64,000 nt of DNA from Shewanella glacialipiscicola (GCF_023283485.1 NZ_JAKILU010000016.1:30344-94343); one strand, 5' to 3'. Counted from the first letter of the stretch, positions 19,442 through 28,824 are shown. Numbers and translations: made by a program. Notes: generated by a model not told the origin, from the letters alone.

Positions 19442-19470
19442 AAAGTCAGGCCCTGTGCCTGACTTTTTGC
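19442..19470 (+). terminator. Terminator after the permease gene
   Basis: AAAGTCAGGC and GCCTGACTTTTT form a 10-bp stem with T-run. Confidence 0.85.
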
Positions 19471-19598
19471 TTTTTAGACTTTAAAGCGCGTTATCACAGA
19501 GTTTTACGCTAAATATTTAAAATTAAAACAACAAGATTAACACCATAAAATAGCCCAGCTTGCGTTTGGCTTCATTTACATAAAACGGATTTAACACA

Positions 19599-21755
19599 AT
19601 GAAAAAATGGTTACTCACAGTTGCCGTAGCCGCCAGTTTTGGCGCTCAGGCTGACGAAGGTATGTGGCAGCCCCACCAATTGCCTGCTATGGCCGCTGAG
19701 CTAAAAGCAAAGGGGTTAGAAATTGATGCAACATCAATTTCTAAACTGACGCAATTCCCGATGAACGCCGTAATAAGCCTTGGCGGCTGTACCGCTTCAT
19801 TCGTATCACCAAAGGGACTGGTGGTCACTAACCACCACTGCGCCTATGGTGCGATTCAATACAATTCAACGCCGGAAAAAAACCTGCTTGAAGAAGGCTT
19901 CTTAGCCAAAACCTTCGCCGATGAATTGCCTGCCACGCCAGGCTCTCGCGTGTATGTCACTGAAGATGTGACCAATGTAACTGAGCGCGTACAAAGCGGG
20001 CTTGAAGGTAAAGTGGGTAGCGACCTTTATCAAGGCGTTGAAAACCAAGAAAAAGCCTTAGTTGCCGAATGTGAAAAAGAAGAGGGCTACCGTTGCCAAG
20101 TGTATAGCTTCCACGGCGGGCTTGAGTACTATCTGGTAAAACAGTTAGAAATTCGCGATGTACGTTTGGTTTATAACCCCGCAGCGAGCGTGGGTAAATA
20201 TGGTGGCGACGTTGATAACTGGATGTGGCCACGTCACACCGGCGATTTCTCTTTCTATCGTGCCTATGTGTCCAAAGCAGGAAAACCTGCCGATTTCAGC
20301 AGCGATAACGTGCCATACGAGCCCAAAAGCTTTTTAAAAGTCTCGGCTAAAGGCGTGAGTGATGGCGATTTTGTCATGGTGGCAGGCTACCCAGGTCGCA
20401 CTAACCGTTATCGCACCGCCAATGAGGTACAAAATCAATTCGAGTGGGCTTATCCAGAAGGTAAGTTACTGCGCGAACGCTTTATTGAGATCATTAAAGA
20501 TACCGCCCCAGAGGGCAGTGACGAGCGAATTAAGTACGAGAGCCAAATTGCTGGCCTTGCTAATTACGCAAAAAACTTCACCTCGATGATCGAGTTTTAC
20601 GGCAAATCAACCATGTTGAATGACCGTAAAACCCGTGAAGCAGAGCTTGCAGCGTGGATTGCCAAAGACAGTAAGCGTGAAGCGAAATACGGCAAAACCT
20701 TAGCGCAGTTAGACGCGTTAATTGCTAAAGGCAAGGCGCATCAAGAGCGTGACATGCTGCTAAGTTACATCGGCAATACCACTCTATTACCGACAGCACG
20801 CGATTTATATCGTTTAGCGAATGAGAAACAACTACCTGATATACAACGTGAACCAGGTTTTCAAGAGCGAGATATGCCGCGGCTAACAGCCAGCATGGAA
20901 CGTATTGACCGTCGTTATGCGCCAAGTGTTGATAAAGCCGTGCTGTTCGATATGTTAAAACGCTACGCCGCATTGCCAGAGGACAAACGTCTACCTGCAT
21001 TGGATAAAGCTTTTGGTATCGATAAAAAGTTCAGCGAAGCTAAGCTTTCGAAAACGCTGGATAAAATGTATGCCAAAACTGAGTTAGGCAAAAAAGACGT
21101 GCGTCTGGCGTGGATGGATAAATCGGTTGCCGATTTTAAAGCCTCTAAAGATCCGTTCATTCAATTCGCTGTCGCTATGTACGACACTGATATGGCAGAA
21201 GAAAAGCAACAAAAAGAACTGGATGGCGAGCTGATGAAAGTGCGCCCGCAGTACATGGATGCCATCATTGCCTACAATCTTGAGCAAGGTAAACCTGTGT
21301 ATGCCGATGCAAACTCAAGCCTACGTGTCACGGTCGGTCATGTGAAAGGCTACTCGCCAAAAGATGGTTTACAAGCTTTGCCCTTCACTCGCCTTGAAGG
21401 CATAGTGCAAAAGGATACTGGTGTTGAACCATTCGATGCGCCGAAAAAAGAGTTAGCGCTGATTAAGCAAAAGCAATACGGTGATTTCTATGTGAAAGCC
21501 ATCGATTCTGTACCCGTTAACTTCCTGTCGACGTTAGACACAACTGGCGGTAACTCAGGTTCACCCACCCTAAACGGCCGCGCTGAATTAGTCGGTCTGC
21601 TGTTCGATGGTGTGTATGAAAGCATTATCGGCGACTGGGCATATGACGATAACATCAACCGTTCTATCCAAGTGGATAGCCGCTATATGTTGTGGGTAAT
21701 GAAGTATTTAGATCATGCCGACAATTTATTAGCTGAGATGGAAATCGTTAAGTAA
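19599..21755 (+). CDS. S46 family dipeptidyl-peptidase (DPP7-like)
   Basis: 718-residue secreted serine exopeptidase, with a signal peptide ending near AQA, that removes dipeptides in the periplasm. The chymotrypsin-fold triad is visible: His in TNHHCAYGAIQ (about residue 83), Asp in GGDVDNWMWPRHTGDFSF (about 205), Ser in TTGGNSGSPTLNG (about 653). In LLFDGVYES the residue after FD is Gly; in DPP11 enzymes (acidic P1) it is Arg, so a hydrophobic, DPP7-type specificity is inferred. It probably helps use peptides as a carbon source together with the other peptidases in this window. It is monocistronic. Confidence 0.88.
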   Translation: MKKWLLTVAVAASFGAQADEGMWQPHQLPAMAAELKAKGLEIDATSISKLTQFPMNAVISLGGCTASFVSPKGLVVTNHHCAYGAIQYNSTPEKNLLEEGFLAKTFADELPATPGSRVYVTEDVTNVTERVQSGLEGKVGSDLYQGVENQEKALVAECEKEEGYRCQVYSFHGGLEYYLVKQLEIRDVRLVYNPAASVGKYGGDVDNWMWPRHTGDFSFYRAYVSKAGKPADFSSDNVPYEPKSFLKVSAKGVSDGDFVMVAGYPGRTNRYRTANEVQNQFEWAYPEGKLLRERFIEIIKDTAPEGSDERIKYESQIAGLANYAKNFTSMIEFYGKSTMLNDRKTREAELAAWIAKDSKREAKYGKTLAQLDALIAKGKAHQERDMLLSYIGNTTLLPTARDLYRLANEKQLPDIQREPGFQERDMPRLTASMERIDRRYAPSVDKAVLFDMLKRYAALPEDKRLPALDKAFGIDKKFSEAKLSKTLDKMYAKTELGKKDVRLAWMDKSVADFKASKDPFIQFAVAMYDTDMAEEKQQKELDGELMKVRPQYMDAIIAYNLEQGKPVYADANSSLRVTVGHVKGYSPKDGLQALPFTRLEGIVQKDTGVEPFDAPKKELALIKQKQYGDFYVKAIDSVPVNFLSTLDTTGGNSGSPTLNGRAELVGLLFDGVYESIIGDWAYDDNINRSIQVDSRYMLWVMKYLDHADNLLAEMEIVK

Positions 21756-21843
21756 GCCATTGCCGCACCAGCAATGGTGCGGCCTAGCGTTATTCGGATT
21801 ACTAGCATTTAAGCGCTCTTTGAATCCAGCCATAACAAGATAA

Positions 21844-21884
21844 TAAAATAGCGATAAACTCACTGGGTTTATCGCTATTTTTTT
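21844..21884 (+). terminator. Terminator of S46 peptidase gene
   Basis: AAATAGCGATAAAC and GTTTATCGCTATTT form a 14-bp perfect stem with a short loop, followed by T residues. A GC-rich inverted repeat (GCCGCACC / GGTGCGGC, about 21763-21785) lies before it. Confidence 0.88.
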
Positions 21885-21904
21885 GTGTAATCGCTTCTGA
21901 TAGC

Positions 21905-22030
21905 AGCTTTGATAGGCTTGCCATGGCATTAGCTCACCGACACGCAGCAAGTCCATCCGTGGATGCTCGACCGCCTCGTCCATGGTGCGGACGGTCGTCT
22001 CGCAAATCACCACGGCTCACCTTTTTAGCA
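21905..22030. repeat. Palindrome-rich GC-rich intergenic segment
   Basis: Contains CATCCGTGGATG (perfect inverted repeat), GTCC-ATGGTGC-GGAC nested next to GACC/GGTC, and several CCATGG centres within about 120 bp. It looks like a dispersed hairpin element, but I find only this copy in the window. A 94-codon open frame on the minus strand runs through it and is probably fortuitous. Confidence 0.45.
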
Positions 22031-22133
22031 TTAGCGTGAGCTGTGGATTGAAAAGATTACGTAACATACTTTTGGACAGAAACGTGATTGATACTTTGCT
22101 CTAACTCGTCTGTTTCGGATTAAAATTACTATG

Positions 22134-22201
22134 GATTAACGCTCCGCGCATACTCGCGAACTTGTGAGCGTCTAAGGGCCGAATAACACGGTTTGTTAAC
22201 T
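22134..22201 (-). repeat. attC-like recombination site at the 3' end of paiB
   Basis: On the paiB strand the site begins AGTTAACAAACCG, where TAA is the paiB stop codon, and ends GGAGCGTTAATC after about 68 nt. This is the layout of integron attC sites (AACAAACG...GCGTTA ends). The outer arms pair (TTAAC with GTTAA, CCG with CGG). The end sequences match those of the site at 22829-22890 in the same orientation. Confidence 0.55.
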
Positions 22202-22810
22202 GCCTGTACCAACATTTCTCTTTTCCATGTAAGCACATAAACTGGCAGCATTTAAATCCTTAGATTTTTGTAAACCCGCAAATACTCCCTTTTGATCCTC
22301 TGGTTTGCGATGTTGTCCTAATTTTTCTTTAGCTTGAATCTCGTCAATTGCAATTTTGAATCCGACAACACCGCTACGAAGCTTTAACTGATAATCAGCA
22401 GGCATAATATCAATGTTATTTAACAACTCAGGTTCATATTTAACAATAAGTTCAGCCATAACCTGCTGATTCTCATCGTCATCAAGAATACTGAGGTAAC
22501 CATAACAATGAACCACTGAATAATTCCAAGTTGGTACAGCTGGTTTAGTTACATACCAACTTGGTGAAATATAGGCATGTGGCCCTTGAAAAATAACTAA
22601 AACCCTCTGATTCTCAGCAATTTCCCAATGGGTATTTGATTTAGCAAAGTGACCAAATAGAAAACCAAGCCCTTTATCATCCGGTTCGTAAATGAGTGGT
22701 AAATGTGTAGCAGTTAGATCAGCACTGATTAGTGTTCCAAATCCATTTTCAGCTATTAGCTCACTGATTACTAATGGATCTTTTACTTCAAGATTCTTAG
22801 GTATGTACAT
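22196..22810 (-). CDS. PaiB-like FMN-binding regulator, apparent gene cassette
   Basis: 204-residue protein of the PaiB family (FMN-binding split-barrel; Bacillus PaiB represses sporulation and protease genes). Typical segments: MYIPKNLEVKDP at the start, ATHLPLIYE, FGHFAKSNTHW, VIFQGPHAYISPSWY, VPTWNYSVVHCYG and VVGFKIAIDEIQAKEKLGQHR. The gene is richer in A+T than its neighbours. The stop codon lies inside an attC-like site and the start is only about 20 nt after another, as in integron gene cassettes. No integrase gene is present in the window. Its target or ligand is unknown. Confidence 0.82.
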   Translation of the reverse strand: MYIPKNLEVKDPLVISELIAENGFGTLISADLTATHLPLIYEPDDKGLGFLFGHFAKSNTHWEIAENQRVLVIFQGPHAYISPSWYVTKPAVPTWNYSVVHCYGYLSILDDDENQQVMAELIVKYEPELLNNIDIMPADYQLKLRSGVVGFKIAIDEIQAKEKLGQHRKPEDQKGVFAGLQKSKDLNAASLCAYMEKRNVGTGS

Positions 22811-22828
22811 GATTCTCTACTACGATAG

Positions 22829-22890
22829 CGGTTAACGGCTTAGTATTTATGCGTTTCGCTGTTTGCAGGGCATAAATCGTTTGTTGACTC
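22829..22890 (-). repeat. attC-like recombination site upstream of paiB
   Basis: On the paiB strand it starts AGTCAACAAACG and ends AAGCCGTTAACC about 62 nt later. ATTTATGC (22877-22870) and GCATAAAT (22852-22845) give a perfect 8-bp inner stem. End signatures are shared with the site downstream of paiB. It would belong to an earlier cassette, of which only about 200 bp without a convincing gene remains. Confidence 0.55.
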
Positions 22891-23091
22891 AATCTTAAAT
22901 ATGGCCACTGCCGCATCCATGTCAATTGGTATAAATGATGCTATAGGAATTTGCTTTTTTGCGGTAGCTGTTTTTTATACAGTTTGGTGGGTAATTACTT
23001 GATATCGTTTTAGCTTTCTCATTTTTCGCGCTTATTTTTGCTGATGAATCGCTATCTAATGACTCAAAACTCCAAGGAATACACCTCCCCC

Positions 23092-23310
23092 CGGAGTTGC
23101 CGCAGGGCGAATAGACAGATTGCGTGAGTTCGGTCATGGATGACCGACTAGCTTTCGCAGGTGCAGGGACGCATCCTTCGGAAGCGATAGCAAATTTGTC
23201 AATGAGCACAAGGGGCTTTCAACTCCGTTGGGGGCGTCTTGGAGCATCCAAGGAGGATAGGACGAGCAGTCCTCCTTGGTCGGGTGTGGGGTGAAGCCCC
23301 ACGACTTTGA
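23092..23310 (+). repeat. Dispersed structured repeat, copy 1
   Basis: About 220 bp closely matching, in inverted orientation, the sequence at 62872-63103. Internal structure: CGGAGTTG (23092) pairs with CAACTCCG (23220-23227); hairpin TCGGTCATGGATGACCGA (23130-23147); 10-bp stem CCAAGGAGGA / TCCTCCTTGG (23248-23279); hairpin GTGGGG / CCCCAC (about 23285-23301). No transposase or credible ORF lies inside it. Open frames crossing it are fortuitous. It lies between paiB and the pseudouridine synthase gene. Confidence 0.8.
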
Positions 23311-23416
23311 TTTTGATTAAAGCATTCAAACTAAACTTGGAAGGCTCTAAGATCTTGCTTTGGGGCAGGCGATTAACAACTATTGGCTTAATGTAAAATC
23401 CCAACCAATCATCTAT

Positions 23417-24145
23417 TTATACTATCGTCAGCGCAGCTTTTAGTTCTGCAATTTCCGATTCTGTTAATGGCCGCATTTGGCCTTCTTGTAACTCACCCAA
23501 TGCCAATTCGCGTAAATTCAGTGTCATTATGGCAATACGCTCAAGATCGATAACGCGATACCCGAGCGCCTTGGACATACGCCGAATTTGTCGATTTAGT
23601 CCTTGAGTCAGTACGATTTCAAAGCTGTCCGAACTGAGTAGGTGGACGTGGCAGGGCAGGGTTTGCAGGTCTTTATAACGTACTCCACTGGCCATTTGTT
23701 CAACAAAATCATCAGTGAATGGCCTGTCGAGGCGCACATGGTAGGTTTTGCTGTGGGAAAAACTGGGGTGCATCAGTTTATGGGTTAGCTCACCATCGTT
23801 AGTTAACAGCAACAGGCCGCGAGAATCTTTATCGAGCCTGCCGACGGGATAGAGTCTTGGCACTTTAGGAAGCAAGTGTATAAGGCTCGTTTCATCCTGC
23901 TCCAGCAGGCGGCAGTCTGTGCCCACAGCTTTGTTAAATATCCAATAGGCGAGTGTTTCAGCTTTAGTGATGGGCGCGCCATCAAGCTCAATGTTATCGA
24001 GGCAGTTTAATGACTCGTCTAAATGGATAGGATCTGTGTGGCGGGCGATGTGGCCATTGAGCGTGATGCGCCCAGCCTCAACCAAACGGCAGGCTTCACG
24101 GCGTGAGCCTATGCCACATTGGGCGAGGTATTTTGCGAGGCGCAT
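23417..24145 (-). CDS. RsuA-family rRNA pseudouridine synthase, RluF-like
   Basis: 242-residue enzyme that isomerises a uridine in rRNA. The N-terminal S4 RNA-binding domain is RLAKYLAQCGIGSRREACRL and the catalytic motif is YPVGRLDKDSRGLLLLT, with the catalytic Asp in GRLDKDS. Further conserved are LTQGLNRQIRRM and LERIAIM. These agree best with RluF (E. coli: 23S rRNA U2604), but the protein lacks the long basic C-terminal tail of E. coli RluF; RluE or RsuA remain possible. Monocistronic. Confidence 0.82.
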   Translation of the reverse strand: MRLAKYLAQCGIGSRREACRLVEAGRITLNGHIARHTDPIHLDESLNCLDNIELDGAPITKAETLAYWIFNKAVGTDCRLLEQDETSLIHLLPKVPRLYPVGRLDKDSRGLLLLTNDGELTHKLMHPSFSHSKTYHVRLDRPFTDDFVEQMASGVRYKDLQTLPCHVHLLSSDSFEIVLTQGLNRQIRRMSKALGYRVIDLERIAIMTLNLRELALGELQEGQMRPLTESEIAELKAALTIV

Positions 24146-24173
24146 AGTAATCCAATGTTGATGAATTTAAACA

Positions 24174-24202
24174 TAAAAAAGGAGCCGAATCCGGCTCCTT
24201 TA
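24174..24202 (-). terminator. Terminator of metT-like gene
   Basis: AAAGGAGCC and GGCTCCTTT stem; on the minus strand it runs into six T residues. Confidence 0.85.
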
Positions 24203-24274
24203 GTGGTACTTATCGGTATTTAAATGAGTTATTACAAGCTGCTTTTTAACACGCGATAAGTACAGTGCTACCTA

Positions 24275-25612
24275 TCAATGACGTTTGCGTAAAATCACAA
24301 TCGCAACGGCTACTACGGCTAAAATCATGCAATACCAAGCGTGTGATACCGCAGCCAGTGGTGTGATGCTAAAGGTCGAGGCGATAAGTAAAGCTTGGGC
24401 GCCGTAAGGGATTAACCCCTGGATAATACAGGCAAAAATATCTAATATACTGGCGGCACGTTTTGGACTCACTCCATGTTTTTCGGCTAAGTCCTTGGCA
24501 ATATCGCCGGTTACAACGATAGAAACCGTGTTGTTGGCCACGCAAGTGTTAGTCACTGCGACTATGCAAGCCATACCGAGCTCTGCTGCGCGGCACGATG
24601 CTTCACCTTGTGCTTTTGAAAAGCGCGCAATCAGCTTTTCAATCTGTTTGCTAACGAAGGCGAGCCCACCTTGTTGCTGCATCAGTGCTGCTAAACCACC
24701 AACCAACATAGACAGAATAAAAATTTCCTGCATGTTACTAAAGCCGGCATAAATATCTTTACCAAATTGGATCACGCCGTAATCCATGGTCAATAAACCG
24801 GTTGCGCCCGCGAGCAAGATACCTAAGGTCAACACCACAAATACGTTCAGACCCGCCACGGCTAAGATCAAAATGGTCAGATAAGGAATGACCTTAATAA
24901 AATCGATATTCTGTGTGGCTAACTCCGCTTGGCCTTGGCCTGCGAATACAAACGCAATTAACGTTAGCAATGATGCTGGGATAGCGAAAATCAGGTTTTC
25001 ACGGAATTTATCTCTCATATCACAGCCTTGGGTACGAGTGGCAGCAATGGTGGTGTCGGAAATAATCGATAAATTGTCACCAAATAGGGCTCCAGACATC
25101 ACGGCGCCCGCCATCAGTGCATAGTCGATTTGGGCTTGGTCGGCGACGCCAAGGGCGATGGGTGCGACAGCAGCTATGGTGCCCATTGAGGTGCCCATAG
25201 CAGTTGCAATAAAAGCGGCAATGACAAAAAATCCGGGTAATAACAGATTTGATGGGATTAATGATAAACCTAGCGCAACCGTGGCATCGACGCCACCAGT
25301 AGCTTTAGCGACGGCAGCAAAGGCGCCAGCTAACAAATAAATCAAACACATCGCAATAATATTGCTGTGACCAATACCGCCAATAAAGGTATCAATCGAT
25401 TGATTTAATTTTTGCTTCGATAAAATTATCGCCAGCATGATCGCGGGTAAAATAGCGATAACACTCGGTAATTGATAAAAAGCAAAGTCGACACCTTGGC
25501 TCTGAAAATATACGCCAGCGCCAATAAAAAGACCTAAGAAGACAAATAATGGCAACAGGGCAACGAAAGATGCCGGGCTGTGCTGTGATGTTACTGTTGA
25601 TGAATCGCTCAA
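24275..25612 (-). CDS. metT: NhaC-family transporter, predicted methionine transporter MetT
   Basis: 445-residue membrane protein with about 11 helices of the NhaC Na+/H+ antiporter superfamily (IATAMGTSMGTIAAVAPIAL, GALFGDNLSIISDTTIAATRTQG, ACIVAVTNTCVANNTVSIVVTG). A MetJ operator 135 nt upstream indicates repression by methionine/S-adenosylmethionine. MetT, the methionine transporter predicted by comparative genomics, belongs to this family, so methionine uptake is inferred rather than proton-sodium exchange. The start is TTG at 25612 with GAGAG 6 nt upstream. Monocistronic between two terminators. Confidence 0.75.
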   Translation of the reverse strand: MSDSSTVTSQHSPASFVALLPLFVFLGLFIGAGVYFQSQGVDFAFYQLPSVIAILPAIMLAIILSKQKLNQSIDTFIGGIGHSNIIAMCLIYLLAGAFAAVAKATGGVDATVALGLSLIPSNLLLPGFFVIAAFIATAMGTSMGTIAAVAPIALGVADQAQIDYALMAGAVMSGALFGDNLSIISDTTIAATRTQGCDMRDKFRENLIFAIPASLLTLIAFVFAGQGQAELATQNIDFIKVIPYLTILILAVAGLNVFVVLTLGILLAGATGLLTMDYGVIQFGKDIYAGFSNMQEIFILSMLVGGLAALMQQQGGLAFVSKQIEKLIARFSKAQGEASCRAAELGMACIVAVTNTCVANNTVSIVVTGDIAKDLAEKHGVSPKRAASILDIFACIIQGLIPYGAQALLIASTFSITPLAAVSHAWYCMILAVVAVAIVILRKRH

Positions 25613-25746
25613 TGTTATCTCTCTTTCGCTTGGCGTTTTTCCGCAATATCCTTAGCGGTAAAACTCGTTTAAATGGGTGTCGCTTTAGCATCGTATCCTA
25701 GCAACTTAAGGCGAAGCATATTTGATCCTCAGTATCGTGTCAATTT

Positions 25747-25762
25747 AGACGTCTAGACGTTT
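25747..25762. promoter_or_regulatory. MetJ operator (two met boxes)
   Basis: AGACGTCTAGACGTTT is two tandem 8-bp met boxes matching AGACGTCT at 15 of 16 positions. MetJ binds at least two such boxes. Confidence 0.88.
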
Positions 25763-26084
25763 TTACTGCCAGTGTGATCGTGAGGTTATCATTTGGTTGT
25801 ATAACATAATGATCACTAATTATTGGTGGTAAAAATCAACTGCTTATTTATTTTTATTAACGGGAAAATAGTTGGTTTTGATATGATTTTTTTCTATATA
25901 AAAAACAAATATAGAATTGAATTGGGATATTTAGGATGATTTTTGAACGAATGATGGCGCGAGTTTACTGCGTTTATACGAGTATGTTTTGATGTGGGTT
26001 GAAATTTAGCTTCAATTTGTAAAGCCTAAAAAAGTGGCATCCGTTTTAGCTGTCGTGGCATAAACAGACTTATAAAAGGCTTAA
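25763..26084. other. AT-rich intergenic region between metT and the chemoreceptor gene
   Basis: About 320 bp without a credible ORF on either strand; several long A/T runs around 25880-25920. Apart from the MetJ operator at its left side I see no defined element. Confidence 0.4.
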
Positions 26085-26112
26085 ATAAAGAGTGCCAACA
26101 CTGAGCACTCTT
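26085..26112 (-). terminator. Terminator of chemoreceptor gene
   Basis: On the minus strand AAGAGTGC and GCACTCTT pair and are followed by TATTT. Confidence 0.65.
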
Positions 26113-26149
26113 CATTGCGACAATCGTTTCCTGTTATAAACTATCTAGA

Positions 26150-27781
26150 CTATGCAACTTTAAAGCGCGCCACTTCTTTTTGAAGATTACTACAAATGGT
26201 TTTTGTGTTGATCACGATTTGCTGTGTTTCTTGAATCACTGAATTACAGTATCTTGTTTTATCAGATAATTCTGTCAAGTTACGGTTAATCTCCTCAGTC
26301 ACGTGGGTTTGTTCTTCAGTCGCAGTGGCGGTTTGGGTGGACATGTCACTGACCTTAGCGGTGGAATTTAAGATTTCATCTAAGGCATCTTGAGTTTGGT
26401 TGGCTAGGCTGACTGTGGACGCGGTCAAGCTGGCGCCTGATTCAATACTTCTCACCGCATCGTTTACACCGCGTTGTAATTCTTCAATCATGCGCTGAAT
26501 ATCTTGGGTTGAAGAGCCTGTTCGGCTCGCTAAGGTACGTACCTCATCGGCGACAACAGCAAAGCCGCGGCCTTGTTCACCTGCGCGAGCGGCCTCAATA
26601 GCAGCATTAAGTGCTAAAAGATTTGTTTGCTCTGCAATGGAGCGGATCACATCGAGTACCGAGGCGATATTGGCTGAGTTAACGGCGAGTTTTTCGATCA
26701 CGACCACCGCATTTTTTACCGATTCAGAAAGTTGCTGAATATGATCGACTGACTGCGATAATACTTTTTTACCTTCTATCGTTTGATCATTCACCTTAGT
26801 AATTTCGCTGGCTGTGTGCTGAGCATTTGTGGCAACTTCTCTCACCGCCGCACTCATTTGATTAACAGCGGTGACTATAGTATCGACAAACTGCTCTTGT
26901 TCATGGCTGATGCTAATTGTTGTCGCCGATTTTGTTGCTAAGTTTTCAACAGTGTGACTCACATCTTTGGTTTGACTAATAATTGCGATAACCATTTCTT
27001 GTAACTGCGCGACAAATAAGTTGAAAGCATGGGCAAGAGCACCTATTTCATCTTGGCGAACGATGGGAATGCGCTGGGTTAAATTGCCGTCGCCATCAAC
27101 AATATCATTGATTCTGCTGGTAATATCCTTAATAGCATCAACGATGATTTTAGGGCCGAAATAGGCAATTAGGAGGGCGACAATGGCCACTAAACTGGCA
27201 ATAGTTAAGGATATTTGGCTTTGAGTCGTCGCTTGTTCAGTTGCTTGTAAATCTAACTCTTTCACTCTGTTATCAGCAGCTTCCCCGGCGGCATTATAGA
27301 TGCTTCTTAACGCATCAAACTCTTGTTTAGCTTTAGTTTCGTGCAGCCGTTTAGCGCTTTCAATATCATTACTTTTGACGGCATTAATGACTTCAGACGA
27401 AGCTTGATACCAAAGCGAAAATTGCGCATCAAACCCATTGGTGGATTGCAGAACTTGAGGATGGTCTTTTAGGATTTTTTTAAACTCACCCATTCTATCG
27501 CGGGCTTGATCGACGTTTTCTTGCCAATTATCAATTTCACTTTTGCGATTATCAGCGTTTAGCTCTGGTTTTAGTAACACTTCTTCGCTTAATTGCGCTT
27601 GGTAAAGATCGCGATCAGCATTGAGTATTGCTGAAATTGCCGGATTAAATAACTGACTAAACTCTTGCATTTGTTTCACCGTAGCACGGCTCTGCGTAGC
27701 GTCGGTTATTGCCATAATAATCAGTGCAGCAGCCATAATTGCAAACATCAGTGAAAACTTAACACGAATACTATTGAACAT
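26150..27781 (-). CDS. Methyl-accepting chemotaxis protein
   Basis: 543-residue chemoreceptor. First membrane helix about residues 10-28, periplasmic four-helix-bundle-type sensor about 30-185, second helix about 190-212 ([19 protein letters not shown]), HAMP domain about 213-265, then the cytoplasmic signalling coiled coil. The hairpin tip that binds CheA/CheW is intact ([20 protein letters not shown], then [15 protein letters not shown]). There is no CheR-binding pentapeptide at the C-terminus. Ligand unknown. It is transcribed alone. Confidence 0.92.
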   Translation of the reverse strand: MFNSIRVKFSLMFAIMAAALIIMAITDATQSRATVKQMQEFSQLFNPAISAILNADRDLYQAQLSEEVLLKPELNADNRKSEIDNWQENVDQARDRMGEFKKILKDHPQVLQSTNGFDAQFSLWYQASSEVINAVKSNDIESAKRLHETKAKQEFDALRSIYNAAGEAADNRVKELDLQATEQATTQSQISLTIASLVAIVALLIAYFGPKIIVDAIKDITSRINDIVDGDGNLTQRIPIVRQDEIGALAHAFNLFVAQLQEMVIAIISQTKDVSHTVENLATKSATTISISHEQEQFVDTIVTAVNQMSAAVREVATNAQHTASEITKVNDQTIEGKKVLSQSVDHIQQLSESVKNAVVVIEKLAVNSANIASVLDVIRSIAEQTNLLALNAAIEAARAGEQGRGFAVVADEVRTLASRTGSSTQDIQRMIEELQRGVNDAVRSIESGASLTASTVSLANQTQDALDEILNSTAKVSDMSTQTATATEEQTHVTEEINRNLTELSDKTRYCNSVIQETQQIVINTKTICSNLQKEVARFKVA

Positions 27782-27933
27782 AGGGACATCTCCATTAATA
27801 ACTTACTAAATAGCTTAGCCGTTATTTATGGAGTTGCCTTTATTTGCAGCCGATTGCGGCGCTATTTTGTGTTAATTACTCGCGTGTGAATCACCTTGAC
27901 AGTGTTGCCAAGGCTTTGACTCTTTAACCTATA

Positions 27934-28824
27934 TTAGTCAGGGCAAGCTAACGTAGGAGCTACTTTGGGTTTAAATTTAATCTGTACCAGCATGACACCC
28001 ATAATAACCATAGAGCCGCCAATATAATGATAAATGGCTAAGGTTTCATCTAGAATAATTGCCGCCAGTACCGCTGCAACAATAGGCATCAGATTGAAAA
28101 ATACACTGGCGCTATCTGCCCCGAGTCGATTGATACCATTGATCCACGCCCATGGTGCTAAAAGTGATGCCGCTATGGCTGCGTACATAACAAGCGGCGC
28201 GGATTGGGTGGTAATGGCCATACTTGAACCGCTAAATAATAGTGGTAACAGTAAAACCACAGCTATCACTCCTTGAATATACACGGATTCCCAAGTGGCT
28301 AACGGTAGTTGCCAGCGTTTGATTAAAACACCATAGAGGGCATACATAAAAGCACTGATTAGTAGCAGTATGTCACCTTGGGTTACGCCAACCGAAAAGT
28401 TTACGATATCGCCCTGACTCAACATAAAAATCAATCCAAACAGTGAAATAATCATTCCTATCAATGCAAGTGGTGATAACTTTTGTTTGAGTAATGGCAC
28501 GGCTAAAAATAGGCTTATCATCGGCACTAATGAGGTGATGAGTGCCATATTCGTCGCCGTGGTCGTGGCAGCTGCAAAATAAGCCAGACTCTGATTTAAC
28601 ACCATACCAAGCAATGCGAGTGTGGCAAATTTGGGTAACAGTGGCTGAATGATATGGCGTTTTTTCCATACAGGCTTAATAACGAATGGCGTCAGTATTA
28701 GCATGGCGAAAAACCAGCGGTAAAACGCGATCGCCTCAGGCTCAATCATTCCAAAGGACAGTTTATTCACAATCGAATTACCCGCCCAGATAAAGACAGC
28801 CAATAGGGGAAATAGGTACAACAT
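27934..28824 (-). CDS. EamA/DMT family transporter
   Basis: 296-residue inner-membrane protein with about ten helices arranged as two EamA repeats (first repeat begins FPLLAVFIWAGNSIVNKLSF, second about residue 150). Members export amino acids or other metabolites; the substrate cannot be read from sequence. It is divergent from an AraC-type regulator 236 nt away, a common pairing that suggests the regulator controls it. Confidence 0.85.
   Translation of the reverse strand: MLYLFPLLAVFIWAGNSIVNKLSFGMIEPEAIAFYRWFFAMLILTPFVIKPVWKKRHIIQPLLPKFATLALLGMVLNQSLAYFAAATTTATNMALITSLVPMISLFLAVPLLKQKLSPLALIGMIISLFGLIFMLSQGDIVNFSVGVTQGDILLLISAFMYALYGVLIKRWQLPLATWESVYIQGVIAVVLLLPLLFSGSSMAITTQSAPLVMYAAIAASLLAPWAWINGINRLGADSASVFFNLMPIVAAVLAAIILDETLAIYHYIGGSMVIMGVMLVQIKFKPKVAPTLACPD

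Noticed and set aside
21729..22013. 94-codon minus-strand frame
   Set aside because: It crosses the S46 terminator and the palindromic segment and has no ribosome-binding site.
22922..23404. Two minus-strand frames (95 and 61 codons) near 23.0-23.4 kb
   Set aside because: Both run through the structured repeat, whose conservation is explained by base pairing, and neither keeps an open frame in the other copy.
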